Shown here: positions 24,263 through 39,009 of the stretch, in pieces
How the letters are laid out: each line of letters opens with the position of its first letter
Numbering within the stretch: position 1 is the first letter of the stretch
Assembly (NCBI RefSeq): GCF_034702125.1
Contig: NC_085861.1
Span: forward strand, 52,414,295 to 52,478,294
DNA: 64,000 nucleotides
Direction of reading: 5' to 3'
Source: Engraulis encrasicolus
Lineage: Eukaryota; Chordata; Actinopteri; Clupeiformes; Engraulidae
Position numbers and translations under genes: made by a program
Notes under the pieces: generated by a model
What the model saw: the letters and a program-made list of their open reading frames with translations, nothing else
What the model was told of the DNA's origin: nothing
Database searches by the model: none

Positions 24263-24866
24263 ATTACGATAGGTTTCTCTGTATCTGTTGTTGTGGACAG
24301 GGCTGCATTAAGATTAAGACAGCTTCATAATTACGAGCTAGGAATTGAAGATAGCATGTCTACCAACTGTAGAGAGGAGTATTCAAAAGTCTATACTCAA
24401 CACGAAAAAATACATTTTTATGTTGCATATTGTCACAATGCCATTTTTCTGCCATCAGGGCCCCCTGGCAAGTGGAGGCTCCTAGGCAGCAGCCATATTT
24501 AGCCGGTGTGTTAATCCTGCCCTGGTTGTGGCTGAAGGTTGTGTCCATAGTATTTACTATGAAAATAGCAAGGGACTTTTATTTTGACTTAACTATCCTT
24601 CAGTGGAGACCTTTTTACAGTAATGGCGTATGACCTCCGTGGAGTTAACTCATTCCCATTTCTTTTCAGTCTTTCTTACAGGCACACAAAGCTTGCCACA
24701 GCTCAGAAAAGATGAACCGCTGAATTTGTTATATTGATTTAAGTAATGATCACTTATCTTATTTTAGGTTTATTTTGGTTTTGCTTTTCGGGGGGTGGTT
24801 TTAATGTTGGCGTTTTAAAATTGGCGTTTCGTTTGGCAAAACCCGCCTGTGTCAAAGTTCTCAAAT
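24263..24866. other. Unassigned sequence
   Basis: No gene or clear element; a GGCCCCCTGGCAA-like block near 24460 hints at another worn repeat. Confidence 0.3.
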
Positions 24867-24874
24867 GGCAGCAT

Positions 24875-25413
24875 CAGTGTTAATTTCGTCAACCATGACT
24901 ATGACTAAAATATTTCGTCAATGCCCTTTTTTGATTTTCGTCATTTAGACTAAGACTAAGACTAAATTGGGAAGGCAATGACTAAAATATGACTAAGACT
25001 AAAATTGATTTTCGTCATTGTGACTAAGACTAAGACTAAATTTTAAAAAGCTGACAAAATTAACACTGGTATGAAATAAAATAGAGAAAAAGAGAACCAG
25101 TGTGTGAAGAAGTTTTATTCTGTACAGTGTGATATATGTTAAAACGAGAAGCAGTATGCGGAGAAGGTTTATTCTCTACAGTCAATGATATATGTTAAAA
25201 GTGTGTGGAGAAGTTCTGTAATGTACAGTGTTGACTAAAATGACGGAAATGACTAAAAATTGACTAAGACTAAAATTGATTTTCGTCATTTAGACTAAGA
25301 CTAAGACTAACTTGGGAAGGCAATGACTAAAATATGACTAAGACTAAAATTGATTTTCGTCATTGTGACTAAGACTACGACTAAATCAAAAAAAGCTGAC
25401 AAAATTAACACTG
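24875..25413. mobile_element. hAT-type MITE with internal duplication (539 bp)
   Basis: It starts CAGTGTTAATTTCGTC and ends GACAAAATTAACACTG, flanked by a perfect 8-bp duplication, GGCAGCAT, at 24867-24874 and 25414-25421. GACTAA units are repeated many times. A block of about 95 bp (24946-25040) is repeated at 25291-25385, and the right terminus also occurs internally at about 25049-25068. Confidence 0.9.
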
Positions 25414-25421
25414 GGCAGCAT

Positions 25422-26396
25422 ACAGTAGGCCTATTTAGAAAAGAATATGGCTGGGAGAGAGTGGTGCTGTTTGAATTCACTGACACAGGTCTGTTGTGCA
25501 TGATTAGGGGTGTTATGAACTAGAAGGGATTTCCTATTGACTCTTTGTAGGTTTGTATAAAATCTTCAAAGATGCAAACACATAATAAATCCAGATGCAT
25601 GAATCTGTAGACAAGCATCTTGTCAAGCTTCTCAGTGCACATAAAATTAAAATCGAAATTCAATGCACATTCTGTACATTTTCACATCAGGTCAGTCTTT
25701 GTACTGTACATCTTGTAAAAGAGTATAGGCCTATAGTGTATTCTGCGTAAGCAAAGTGAGGTCCCTGCTGAGTTGAACCAGGCTGAGCATCATCAGGTTA
25801 AAAGCCTGGATTGAACGCTTCAAAGGGGAATTGAACTTGGGCCTTAGCTGATGCATTTTAAAATTAAATATAAATTATTAGGGAAGCTTCACATTTGCAG
25901 GAAAATGGGACAATTAAATAGCAAAGTGCTGTCATCAGTTGAATAAATGGACTCTATTGGAGATGAATAAGGCAAAAGGCTAGATGGAGAATGGAAAGTA
26001 CTTCAAGTGTATAGTATGGTTTGATGACAGAGAGGACTATTCATGTTCAAGTCCATTGAGCCGGAATCAGTCTTGAAAACATCTCTAACTCATTTTATTT
26101 GTCAGACTTAACAACGAAGATGCTGTCAGCGCTTTACGTATCAGACTATCCAGTCACTTAGACCATTTATTTCATCCATCAACTCAAAGCAGCTCACAGT
26201 AGATGACTGCTGAGATTATTCCTACAATTTCTGCTAAACTAGGGGTTACTATGAGACAAGTGCAGTTAAATGCACAGAGCATTCCAGTTTCAAATGACAT
26301 ATTTGGCAGTATTCAGTTTAAAACAAGTTCCAGAAAATTCTGGAACAGTGTTCTGCAACTGAAATTTTCACAGAACACACACATTTGGAGAGTTTA
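25422..26396. other. Unassigned AT-rich sequence
   Basis: No supportable feature. Confidence 0.4.
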
Positions 26397-27200
26397 CATT
26401 GCATTGCGTTACATAGGCCTATAGCAGATGCTTTTGACCAAATCGACTTACAAGGAGGACATTCAAGCAAGTACAGAGTGAGGGGTGGGTCAACACAGAG
26501 TACAGGAGTATACAAGTAATGTAGAACAGATACATAGGGAGTGAAGGACCTATGGAATGCAGTGCAGGTTAGGAACCATAGAGGTAAGTAGAGTTAGAGT
26601 CTTCACTAGCTTCTTTAAGGTTGAGAGGGATGACCCTGCTCTTGTAGCGACTGGTACTGTATTCCACCATTGAAGGAAAATGACTGGTAGGCCCTACTGG
26701 AGGAACACAACACCCTGGAGGAACATATGGCTTCAGCACAGACTTCAGTCAATGGTGTAGTCTATGTAGAACGCTGGTATACGGAGTATACCCACTTCTA
26801 AATTTCAGGGATTTCAGTATACCCACTTAAAATGGATTGATCCATTGTTTTGAATAGCACAAATATATACAGTATACCCACTTCAAAAAATGTTCCACCA
26901 TAAAAAGTAGACTACACTGACTTCAGGTAAGCCAGAGCAGAACCTGCTGTAGCTTTGTAGGCAAGGGTCAGGGCCTTGTGCTTATTTCGAGCAGACATAG
27001 GTGGCCAATGCAGGTTGACAAAAAAAAAGGCGTGACATGCGCCCTTTGGGCTGGGTGAACAGTCATGCTGTTGTGGAGCATTTGTAAGGGTCTTGTTGCA
27101 CAGGCAGGGAGACCAATCAAGCAGGGGCGAGATGACCATGGTCTGTACCAGAAGCTGAGTGGCATTTTGGGTCAGGTATGGTTTGATCTTCTTAATATCG
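26397..27200 (-). pseudogene. Degraded L2-like non-LTR retrotransposon, ORF2 C-terminus and 3' end
   Basis: On the minus strand, frames within 26912-27165 encode IGLPACATRPLQML, RAHVTP and LHWPPMSARNKHKALTLAYK, the conserved C-terminal region of L2/Rex-type ORF2 (GLPxxxxxPLQ, xHVTPLL, LHWLPVxARIxxKxLxLAYKA). The reading frame shifts between these blocks, so the copy is dead. Downstream are KSV and SRVIP-like segments, then a 3' UTR. The 3' end carries AAGTCGATTTGGTCAAAAGC and an ATGTAACGCAATGC tail, homologous to the tail of the SINEs in this window. A MITE interrupts it at 26749-26918. Confidence 0.8.
26749..26918. mobile_element. hAT-type MITE (170 bp) nested in the L2-like remnant
   Basis: Flanked by a perfect 8-bp duplication, GACTTCAG, at 26741-26748 and 26919-26926. 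The ends pair around GTGTAGTCTA / TAGACTACAC. AGTATACCCACTT occurs three times inside. Conceptual removal lets the LINE coding block at 26927-27139 continue into 26741 and below without a gap. Confidence 0.75.
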
Positions 27201-28113
27201 AACAGTGAGAAGTGGTAAGAAGTTTACACAAACTTTGTCACAGAATGTAACTGAAAGCAAAGAAGTAAGATGGAGCTCTCATAACAAAATCTTCAAACCT
27301 CTGCATGGGGAATAGCATAGGTCTACTACACCCATGTATTAACATTTTCAACAACCTTTTTAATCCACAATACAAAATAGATGAGACATTAAATAAAAAT
27401 ATATTTCTCTGAGGTTTGTGAAGAAATGGGAAGACCCTGCAGCCATAACAGGGAAGCGGATGATGCATTGCTTTTTCTTGTTCCGTCTCGTTGGAAATAT
27501 CAGCTGATGGCAGTGTTTTTTACAGAATATTTTTGTGTTAATATGCTAATATAAATAATTCTATATTTCTAGATAATAGAACACAATACACACAGCAGTC
27601 TATCTGGTTTTAAAACCAGATACCAGTATATCTGATTGGCAAAAATGGAGTATTTAAAATCTCGGCAAATACACAGAAGCATAATGACCTAATGTTAAGG
27701 AGACGGGGTATATTTCTGTCTCTGTGGTTCTATACATCAAGGACAATCTGTGCATAACACAGCTGGATTAAGAATGAGCCGACCACAATAAACTAAATAA
27801 GATAATCAACTTCTTTAGGCTTCAATAGCATGTCTAGGTCTAGGCATTACATTGACATGAAGGTAAGGACAGCAGCAAGGATATAGACATTTTGTGTTTT
27901 GAAATGTCTTGAAAAGGTTGCAGGTGGAAATGGTTTGAGCTGGAGTGTCCACCCTTCCAATACTGCGCTCCCAGTGTTACTGTTGTGCCCGTGTAGGCCT
28001 AAAGTAGAGCCCGTCATAGAGCCCGTAAGAGCAAGAGCATTCCAATTCATATCCTCTTTTAGGGAAAATAAGACCACCGGTATGTGCTTATTGTAAGTTT
28101 TCTGTTGTGTTTA
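27201..28113. other. Unassigned AT-rich sequence
   Basis: No gene or element recognised. Confidence 0.4.
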
Positions 28114-28324
28114 TTACATTGCATTGCACTTAGCTGACGCTTTCATTTTTCAAAGCGAGTTACAATTATTTACAGGGTATTGGTTACAGTCCCTGGAGCA
28201 ATGTGGGGTTAGGTGCCTTGCTCAAGGGCATTTAAGCCATGGATGGAGATAGGGAAAGGTCAGGGGGATTCAAACCTGCAACCCCTAGATTGAAAGACCA
28301 ACTCTCTAACCGAGGCCACGGCTG
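28114..28324 (-). repeat. tRNA-derived SINE, full-length
   Basis: Read on the minus strand: a tRNA-like head with an A-box region GTGGCCTCGGTTAGAGAG and a B box GGTTTGAATCC. The body has TTGAGCAAGGCACCTAACCC and CTCCAGGGACTGTAACC. The tail has CGCTTTGAAAAATGAAAGCG and CAATGCAATGTAAT. The body is homologous to the plus-strand SINE at 8051-8277 with a better-preserved promoter. Confidence 0.88.
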
Positions 28325-29112
28325 TCGATTAATGTTCGAGGGATTGGTCTGCTGTCACTATTATGTAGTATTCATCAGCATGACAGAAGTATTTTGTTGG
28401 TTGGGAAATCTTTACGTTTGGGACTTAAATGCATGGGCCCAAAGATAGCTTTAGTATAAGGTGGGCAGAAAGCATTCTACCTCCCTCAATGAGGGAAAGT
28501 AATTACAATGCACAAGGTGAAAACGTGGATGCAGACATCGAGGCAAAGCATTCACTTGTCTAATCGTCATAAAAAGCTGATTATATCTTCAGATCATACC
28601 TGTCTCTACTGTAGGTTCTTTATTTTTACCTTGGGAAGACATCATGGAAGAGTGACACCAGTGCTGCTATTCAGATCCTTCATTTTATTGTTTGGCTGAA
28701 GGCCTAGTGTCGAAGCGTCAGTATACCAAACTACCCTATAAAGTGCTGACGGAAGCGGTACACTTTTTCTTTATTTCTTTAAAAGTTTAATCCTTGAAAA
28801 GCTGCACCTGCAAATATACCACCAATGTACTATATGGAGGCATTCTGTAACTTTCCGAATCGATTTGAAATCAACCAAACACCTCAAATCAGCAAAACAT
28901 ATGCCTCACACTGCCAATTTTGGGAATATAGGTTGAGAATAAAGGAGTATTGTTGATGTAGGCTATGGCTCACCATGAACATGAAAAATGTATGTAATGT
29001 AGGGCACAATGGTATGCTATGGCAGTGCTAAAATACAAAGCTTTTGCTTGGCAGGCAAAAAAAAAAACGACTTTCTTGGATGACTTATACCTCATATAGG
29101 CCTACATAAAGG
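28325..29112. other. Unassigned sequence
   Basis: No supportable feature. Confidence 0.4.
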
Positions 29113-29169
29113 CAGGGAAGCCGAAACGGGGGACAAAGGGGTCAGTTGTTCCGGGCCCAGGGAGACGGG

Positions 29170-29254
<85 letters not shown>

Positions 29255-29352
29255 GGGGGGTGGCTGTGGCAGAATTGGGTCCCCATTACATTGTATTGAG
29301 GGGAGGCTTTCAGATTACTTTGGCCTGGGCCCCACCCAAAGCTGTCAGCAGG
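29113..29352 (+). repeat. G/C-rich dispersed repeat, copy 3, containing poly-G
   Basis: Begins GCAGGGAAGCCGAAACGGG and GGACAAAGGGGTCAGTTGTT, continues after the poly-G with CAGAATTGGGTCCCCATTAC and GATTACTTTGGCCTGGGCCC, and ends AAAGCTGTCAGCAGGC. It is the most complete of the five copies. Confidence 0.75.
29167..29260 (+). repeat. Poly-G tracts (G51 and G29)
   Basis: An uninterrupted G run at 29173-29223 (51 nt), then CCCGGGGC, then a second run at 29232-29260 (29 nt). The run occupies the place of the short GGGAGA(A/G)GGGG stretch in sister copies. Confidence 0.9.
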
Positions 29353-31554
29353 CTTGCATAAGTACCCGCTGTGATGTTCACTGAGCTTGTATGTAGTGAT
29401 CAATATGCGATTCATCCTATTTTTAAAAATCAGCTTATTCCATCGGCTTTTCTTCACAAGGCCTTGGCAGTAAAACAAGCCCCATGTAAGAAAAAATATA
29501 CAGTACCTTATTGCATTCCCATGTGCCTCAGATATCCAGGAGCTTTAGTTGTCGTATTGCTGCTCGAAGCAATCCACCCCACTGAATCTGGATTTGCTAT
29601 ATGTTCCAAACAAATCGAAGCCTTTAAGACAGAGACAGTTATGCAGGATGGTAATTAACTCAGTCTATTCGTAATTATATTCTTTGATGACATGTGCAGT
29701 TTGGTGCAGTAGCGGCATGATTAGAACCTTGCTCCCATTGTCTGAGGTTTGATTGATGGCAGATGTTATTGTATGCTATTGTTTATACAGTACTTCTGTC
29801 ACCTCAGCAGAAGATGAGTTATATATATATTTTTTGCAATAACCACTGAAGGTATTACTACATGACCTGGTGAGTCACTTTTCATTCACATAATACATGC
29901 CTCTCACGTCCCTATGTATGCTGCATACTAGACACATGGCTTGCTGTGTTTGGCAGAAAAAGGAAAGAGAGACTTTGATGGCTTTGGATAAATTTTAATC
30001 AGGTGCGCTATGTTATCAACACAATGGAAGGCTATTACATGTTTTAGGATGAAGCCATTTGTGATGAATATCAGTTGCAGAACGGACTGAAAAAGAGGAA
30101 ATGACATTACATGACCTTACCTTGTGTGCCTCTGTGTGCAGATGAGCAGCAGATTATGTTTGAAATGTTTTTCTTGGATTATTTCCCATGAGACATGTCT
30201 CATATCACAGTGATAAGCTTTATAGTTAGCTAGTACTTTATGATAAAGTTGTTAAACGCATGGTTCCGCGTCATTACATTTTATGGCACGACTTTGCAGT
30301 CCTACAGTATCTCCTTCATCTTCAGTCATACTGTAGGGCTAGCGTCCCCCTACGTGCCACTGAATCTCAGTAGACATAATAAAGAAAATGTCCAATCATC
30401 CATGAGGAATCAATGAAAATAGTGTTACCAAGACTCGGGCTATCAATATAATCGTATCTTTTTTGGGGGGGAAATGAAACTTCACAAACAGAGGAACTTG
30501 ATCTCCCACTGGTCTTTGTGTCCTCTATAGGCAGAAGAACTCATTTAGTCAAGAGTGACATTTTCCCCACACCCTGTCATCTTGCGTTGTCACCCGACCA
30601 CTGAGGTGACAGGATGATGAGGCGTTATCGCCCTGTCACACATACATAATGGCTTCACTCCCTCACAGCCGTAAAGAGGACAGAACTGTGAGCATGTTGC
30701 TGTGTAGGTCTATAAAAACAATGCAGAGAAATTAAAGAATGGGTTCCATGCTGGAAACGGGGCGTGTCAAACCCAGCATGGCCTTGCCATACGTGAGCTC
30801 CAGTGGTGAAAAAAAGAAAAAAAAAATTCTCAGTTACAAATACCAAATGTCAAATGTTTTCAATATGGTAAGTAACCAATGTAAATTGACGATGTGTCAG
30901 TGTCACCATACAAAGTGGGGGTCTCCAGTCCGTTTCCCTAAATGGCCGTGGCTTTCCATTGAATTCCATTCCTTCTCCTAGTCACCATAGAATTGCAGAT
31001 TACGAACTTACGTCATAGAAACTCCTTATGAACCATCTCTACCTTATCAATCGTCTCTGGTTACGTCTGGAAAGGGTGTTCTGGGAAGGAATTATTCTTG
31101 TTACCAAGCAACCAACCAATCAGCGAATGGGGGAGTGACAAGGCACGGGATGCATTTCCAGGCTAAAACAGAACGTCATACTAACTACACACTTATTAAA
31201 TAGGCCTACATTTTGACCATTTGCTGTGCTGTTAAGAACAAAAAATGCTGTGTGTAGATGATGTGATGTTGAGTGCTGAAAAGTAAAACCATTAGAATTG
31301 CCTTTAGCCAGTCTAGACATGTGCAATTAACCTGCAATTAGCCTCCCATTAAAATATAGAGCAAAAAGCCAACATCAATTCTTGAACACTCCACATGTCT
31401 GATGATTTAAAAAATATATATTACTGTGGTCAATTATGTCCATTTCAGCAATATGGAGATAATAATCCAATCAGAAGTATTTAGAGGCTTGTATGGCATG
31501 GTGACACCTCCTCTGGCAGGGTATGCTGCATACATAGGCCTACTGTAGCTTCTA
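29353..31554. other. Unassigned sequence
   Basis: Unique-looking, AT-rich. A small hairpin (AGTCCTACAGTAT / ATACTGTAGGGCT) lies at about 30298-30340. No gene is supportable. Confidence 0.4.
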
Positions 31555-31556
31555 GT

Positions 31557-31650
31557 TTAGTGTTTCTCAACGGGGGCGGTACAGCCCCCCAAGGGGCGTT
31601 GGGGAGCTCTTGGGGGGGCAGTGATGAGGCCAAAGAGGCGTTTGTTCAAA
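31557..31650. repeat. Left end of a hAT-like element (one-ended fragment)
   Basis: TTTAGTGTTTCTCAACGGGG resembles the CAGTGTTTCTCAAC terminus of the element at 21661. GGGGGCGGTACAGCCCCC and GGGGCGTTGGGG follow. No matching right end was found downstream. Confidence 0.5.
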
Positions 31651-32004
31651 AAACACTGTTCTAGTTGGACGAAACAGAGCACGAGCAGAGTACAATGGTC
31701 AGAGTCACAGCAAAGGAAACAAGTAAACAGCAGACAATTCATCTCTTCATAGTGCTTGTAGGGAGAACATGGAGCAAGTTTTATACGGAGGTCACTGAAC
31801 AGCGCCATCAATGATAACAATGACACTTCTAAGGAACTGATAGTTTGTGATATGAAATAACACACAGTTCTACGTAAATGCAATTCATTGACCAAAAATC
31901 TTGCTCAATTCGAGGACCTCATTGATTGGGATACAGACCCACCTGAAGGTGAGAGGTAATGGTGAGATCTGAACCGGCAAACCCCTGATCTTAAGATCAA
32001 CCCC
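31651..32004. other. Unassigned sequence
   Basis: No gene recognised; a 112-codon minus-strand frame here has no family features. Confidence 0.35.
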
Positions 32005-32173
32005 TTAACCCGTTAAAGACACAGCGTTATAAATTGGCTGTGACCAGAATGGCAATGACCAAGTCGTAGAGCATTACTAAAGGCCTTGTGTTATGTCATA
32101 GTATTGTAGTGCCATTGTTGTTAACTTTTCAGTGTCTATTACAGCCTGCCACTGGAGGTGCATTAAAGGGCTA
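32005..32173 (-). repeat. 170-bp dispersed repeat family, copy C
   Basis: In reverse complement it runs TAGCCCTTTAATGCACCTCC to TCTTTAACGGGTTAA and shares CACTACAATACTATGACATA and ACGACTTGGTCATTGCCATT with copies A and B. Confidence 0.8.
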
Positions 32174-32532
32174 CCCATTAGGTCACTTTTGCCCCATGCA
32201 CTTAAAACAGGCTGCTTAGAACTCCATTCTTATCATGACAACAAGAGGGCATGTGCCTAGCAACCAACTGTACCCTTGGTGGATGATCTCCTTAACTTCA
32301 AGTACATGCAAGAAAAAGGGCAGACAATATGACTTTATGTTCTTTATTCTTCCCATAAGACAGGAGTGTTACTGTAGTAGGCAGTGGAGGAAAGGTGACC
32401 TTGTCTGTACTAGGGGGGAGGTCTGGTGCGCTCAGACAGAGGGAGGAACCACTGGTGGACGGCATCTGGTGTGGTCTGTCTGGCAGTTTTCAATGTTAGA
32501 CAGCATCTGGCCCTTGGGAAGGGACCTGTAAC

Positions 32533-32540
32533 TGTGTGTG

Positions 32541-32588
<48 letters not shown>

Positions 32589-32640
32589 TGTGTGTGTGTA
32601 CGTGCGCGCACATGCATGTGTGCGTGCATGCGTGCGTGTG
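32533..32640 (+). repeat. (GT)n/(GTGC)n microsatellite
   Basis: GT run, nine GTGC units, then degenerate GT/GC/GCAT sequence. Confidence 0.95.
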
Positions 32641-32701
32641 TTTGGTTGTGGAGAGTGGGTAGTTGCAGAAAAGAAGGGAGCAACAGAAGAAAGGAAATTG
32701 A

Positions 32702-32833
<132 letters not shown>

Positions 32834-33100
32834 GTGTCAGAGAGAAGCAAGTGTATGTGCCTGTGTGCGTGTCTCCAGGATCGGGTCGAATGGTGTTTGT
32901 TCACTTGCGGGATGTCAGGCGCTGTAATGAAGTTAAATGAGGGGAGCAGGCCCCTAGAGGCCAACCAGGATGATGGCTAATCCTGCGAGGGACAGGGGAC
33001 GCCACTGGACACCGGTGGCAGGGGACAGGGGACACGTCGCTCGCTGAGAAACAGCCAGCACACTCAATCAATAACAGCCTTTTCACCACTTGCCTTATAC

Positions 33101-33260
33101 ACACACAGGCACACACTCACTCTCTCTCTCACACACACACACGCACACACACACACGCACGCACGCACGCACACACACACACACACACACACACGCGCGC
33201 ACACGCGCACACACACACACACAAAGCCTCACTCTCTCTTTCTCTCGCTTTCACACACAG
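33101..33260 (+). repeat. (CA)n/(CT)n/(GCAC)n microsatellite
   Basis: CA, CT and GCAC blocks alternate. Confidence 0.95.
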
Positions 33261-33331
33261 AGACATGCAGCTGCCTATTGGTGTCACTCTACTGAAAGGC
33301 AAAGTCACCTTCTGCTGTTAAATTGGAAATT

Positions 33332-33335
<4 letters not shown>

Positions 33336-33398
<63 letters not shown>
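33336..33398 (+). repeat. (TC)n microsatellite
   Basis: About 31 TC units. Confidence 0.97.
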
Positions 33399-33402
<4 letters not shown>

Positions 33403-33646
33403 CGATTCTCACAATGGCGAGTCGACACTCAAAGAAACAGCGCTGCCAATTTAATTTTCAAGCCGACAGTCAATTAGTCAAATTTATACATTCACCTCTA
33501 CAGTATGAAATGCACAGGGCATGTGTGCATCCTGAAAGACAATCTAATGTAGAGGGGAGCAAGCAGGGGGAAGCTGCCCACCAGCGCCCCTCATGTCTCC
33601 TAAATGAGCTCTGTCTCTTGGTACTCTGTCTTTCTCTTTCTCTTTT

Positions 33647-33648
<2 letters not shown>

Positions 33649-33721
<73 letters not shown>

Positions 33722-33765
33722 CACAGACACACAGACACACCAACACACGCACACGCACACAGAAG
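33649..33765 (+). repeat. (TC)n then (CA)n microsatellite
   Basis: About 35 TC units, then interrupted CA sequence. Confidence 0.95.
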
Positions 33766-34657
33766 GCGGTGCTCCCACAGTCTAAGCCGACAGTGCAATT
33801 AATCGCCATTTCCATGACATTTGCGGGTATTACAGCGGGATCATGCATTCTCAGTCTTATTTTAAAGCAATTAATATTTTCACACAGGCCCTCCAACATT
33901 TCTTATAGGCCTATGAGAAAACCTTGTGGCAGAATGTGCTACTGTCTCGTGATAGTAGCTTTAAACTAAATTTAGCTTTAAAATAGAGATTGAGATTAGA
34001 TGACTGGGAGCATGAGAAATTGTGAATGTATGGGAGAGATTGTATAGAGGGCTTTTATGAACAGGATGATAAGATGATATGTGTCTAAAAGAGTGAAAGA
34101 TTATGTTAATGCTATTATCCAGTCTCACTCTATTAAAAAAACACTTGCAACATGTGCTACATGGATAGACCAACTTTGACGAGTCAACAACGCTGCAAGA
34201 ACCAATTGGTTTTCACTTCTATGTTCTACATTACCATAATCAGAAAAACATAATCACCACACTTCATCATCTTCACCATTTTCTCTCTGATTAATAGTAT
34301 AAAATAACAACCCCATTTCAATCAAGTGATTACATTTTTGAAAGACTAACTGAAGCATTGAGTACTTTGTCTAAAAGATTAATGACATAACAAATTCAGC
34401 ACTAGTGATCCATGCGCTACTACATCATACGCTGTGGGAGAACTGTACGGCAGTGCACTGTATATAGTATGTCTCCAAAGGCAAATACTGTACATCATAT
34501 TCAATGGCTGCGTAATGTGATGAAGCAGAATATTTACTGAAGACTGTTGTGCACCAATCTCCCACCACACCACCACCACATACTGTACTTGTTCACGCAG
34601 ACACTACTGTGCACACGTTTGCACAAGTGCGGACAAGCACGCTTGTGCGCGTGCACG

Positions 34658-34660
<3 letters not shown>
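33766..34660. other. Unassigned AT-rich sequence
   Basis: No supportable feature. Confidence 0.4.

Positions 34661-34705
<45 letters not shown>
34661..34705 (+). repeat. (CA)n microsatellite
   Basis: About 22 CA units. Confidence 0.95.
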
Positions 34706-38589
<3,884 letters not shown>

Positions 38590-38752
38590 CTGGCAGAGAG
38601 GGAAGGCAACAGGTGGAGACATATGGGTCAGTTGCCCGGGGCCCATGGAGAAGGAGCCCAGAACTGGGTTCTTGTTGTATGTATGGAGTAGGTGGGGGTT
38701 GGGGCCAGGGCCGGGGCAGGCAAGGCTAGCAGCGGCCCTGCAGCCAGGCACT
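38590..38752 (+). repeat. G/C-rich dispersed repeat, copy 4
   Basis: GGGTCAGTTGCCCGGGGCCC, then AGCCCAGAACTGGGTTC, GGGGCCAGGGCCGGGGCAGG and GCAGCGGCCCTG align in order with the other copies. Confidence 0.65.
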
Positions 38753-38890
38753 TGGGGCGGTCTCAGGTGAGACTGAGAGCATGGCCAAGTTAGGATGGAA
38801 CCCATTAATCCGGACATTGTTTAAGGTTAACAGCCTGTCACTGGCCTGCCTTATCGAACCCAGAAGATCGATGGTGGAGATCACAGCCAC

Positions 38891-38911
38891 AACACACACA
38901 CACACACACAT

Positions 38912-39005
<94 letters not shown>
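38891..39005 (+). repeat. (CA)n microsatellite
   Basis: About 55 CA units with one ATG interruption. Confidence 0.97.

Positions 39006-39009
<4 letters not shown>

Noticed and set aside
24095..24502. 135-codon plus frame
   Set aside because: Overlaps a dispersed repeat present in five copies; frame not shared by the other copies as far as can be seen.
33090..33785. 231-codon plus-strand frame
   Set aside because: Translates CA and TC microsatellites; not a gene.
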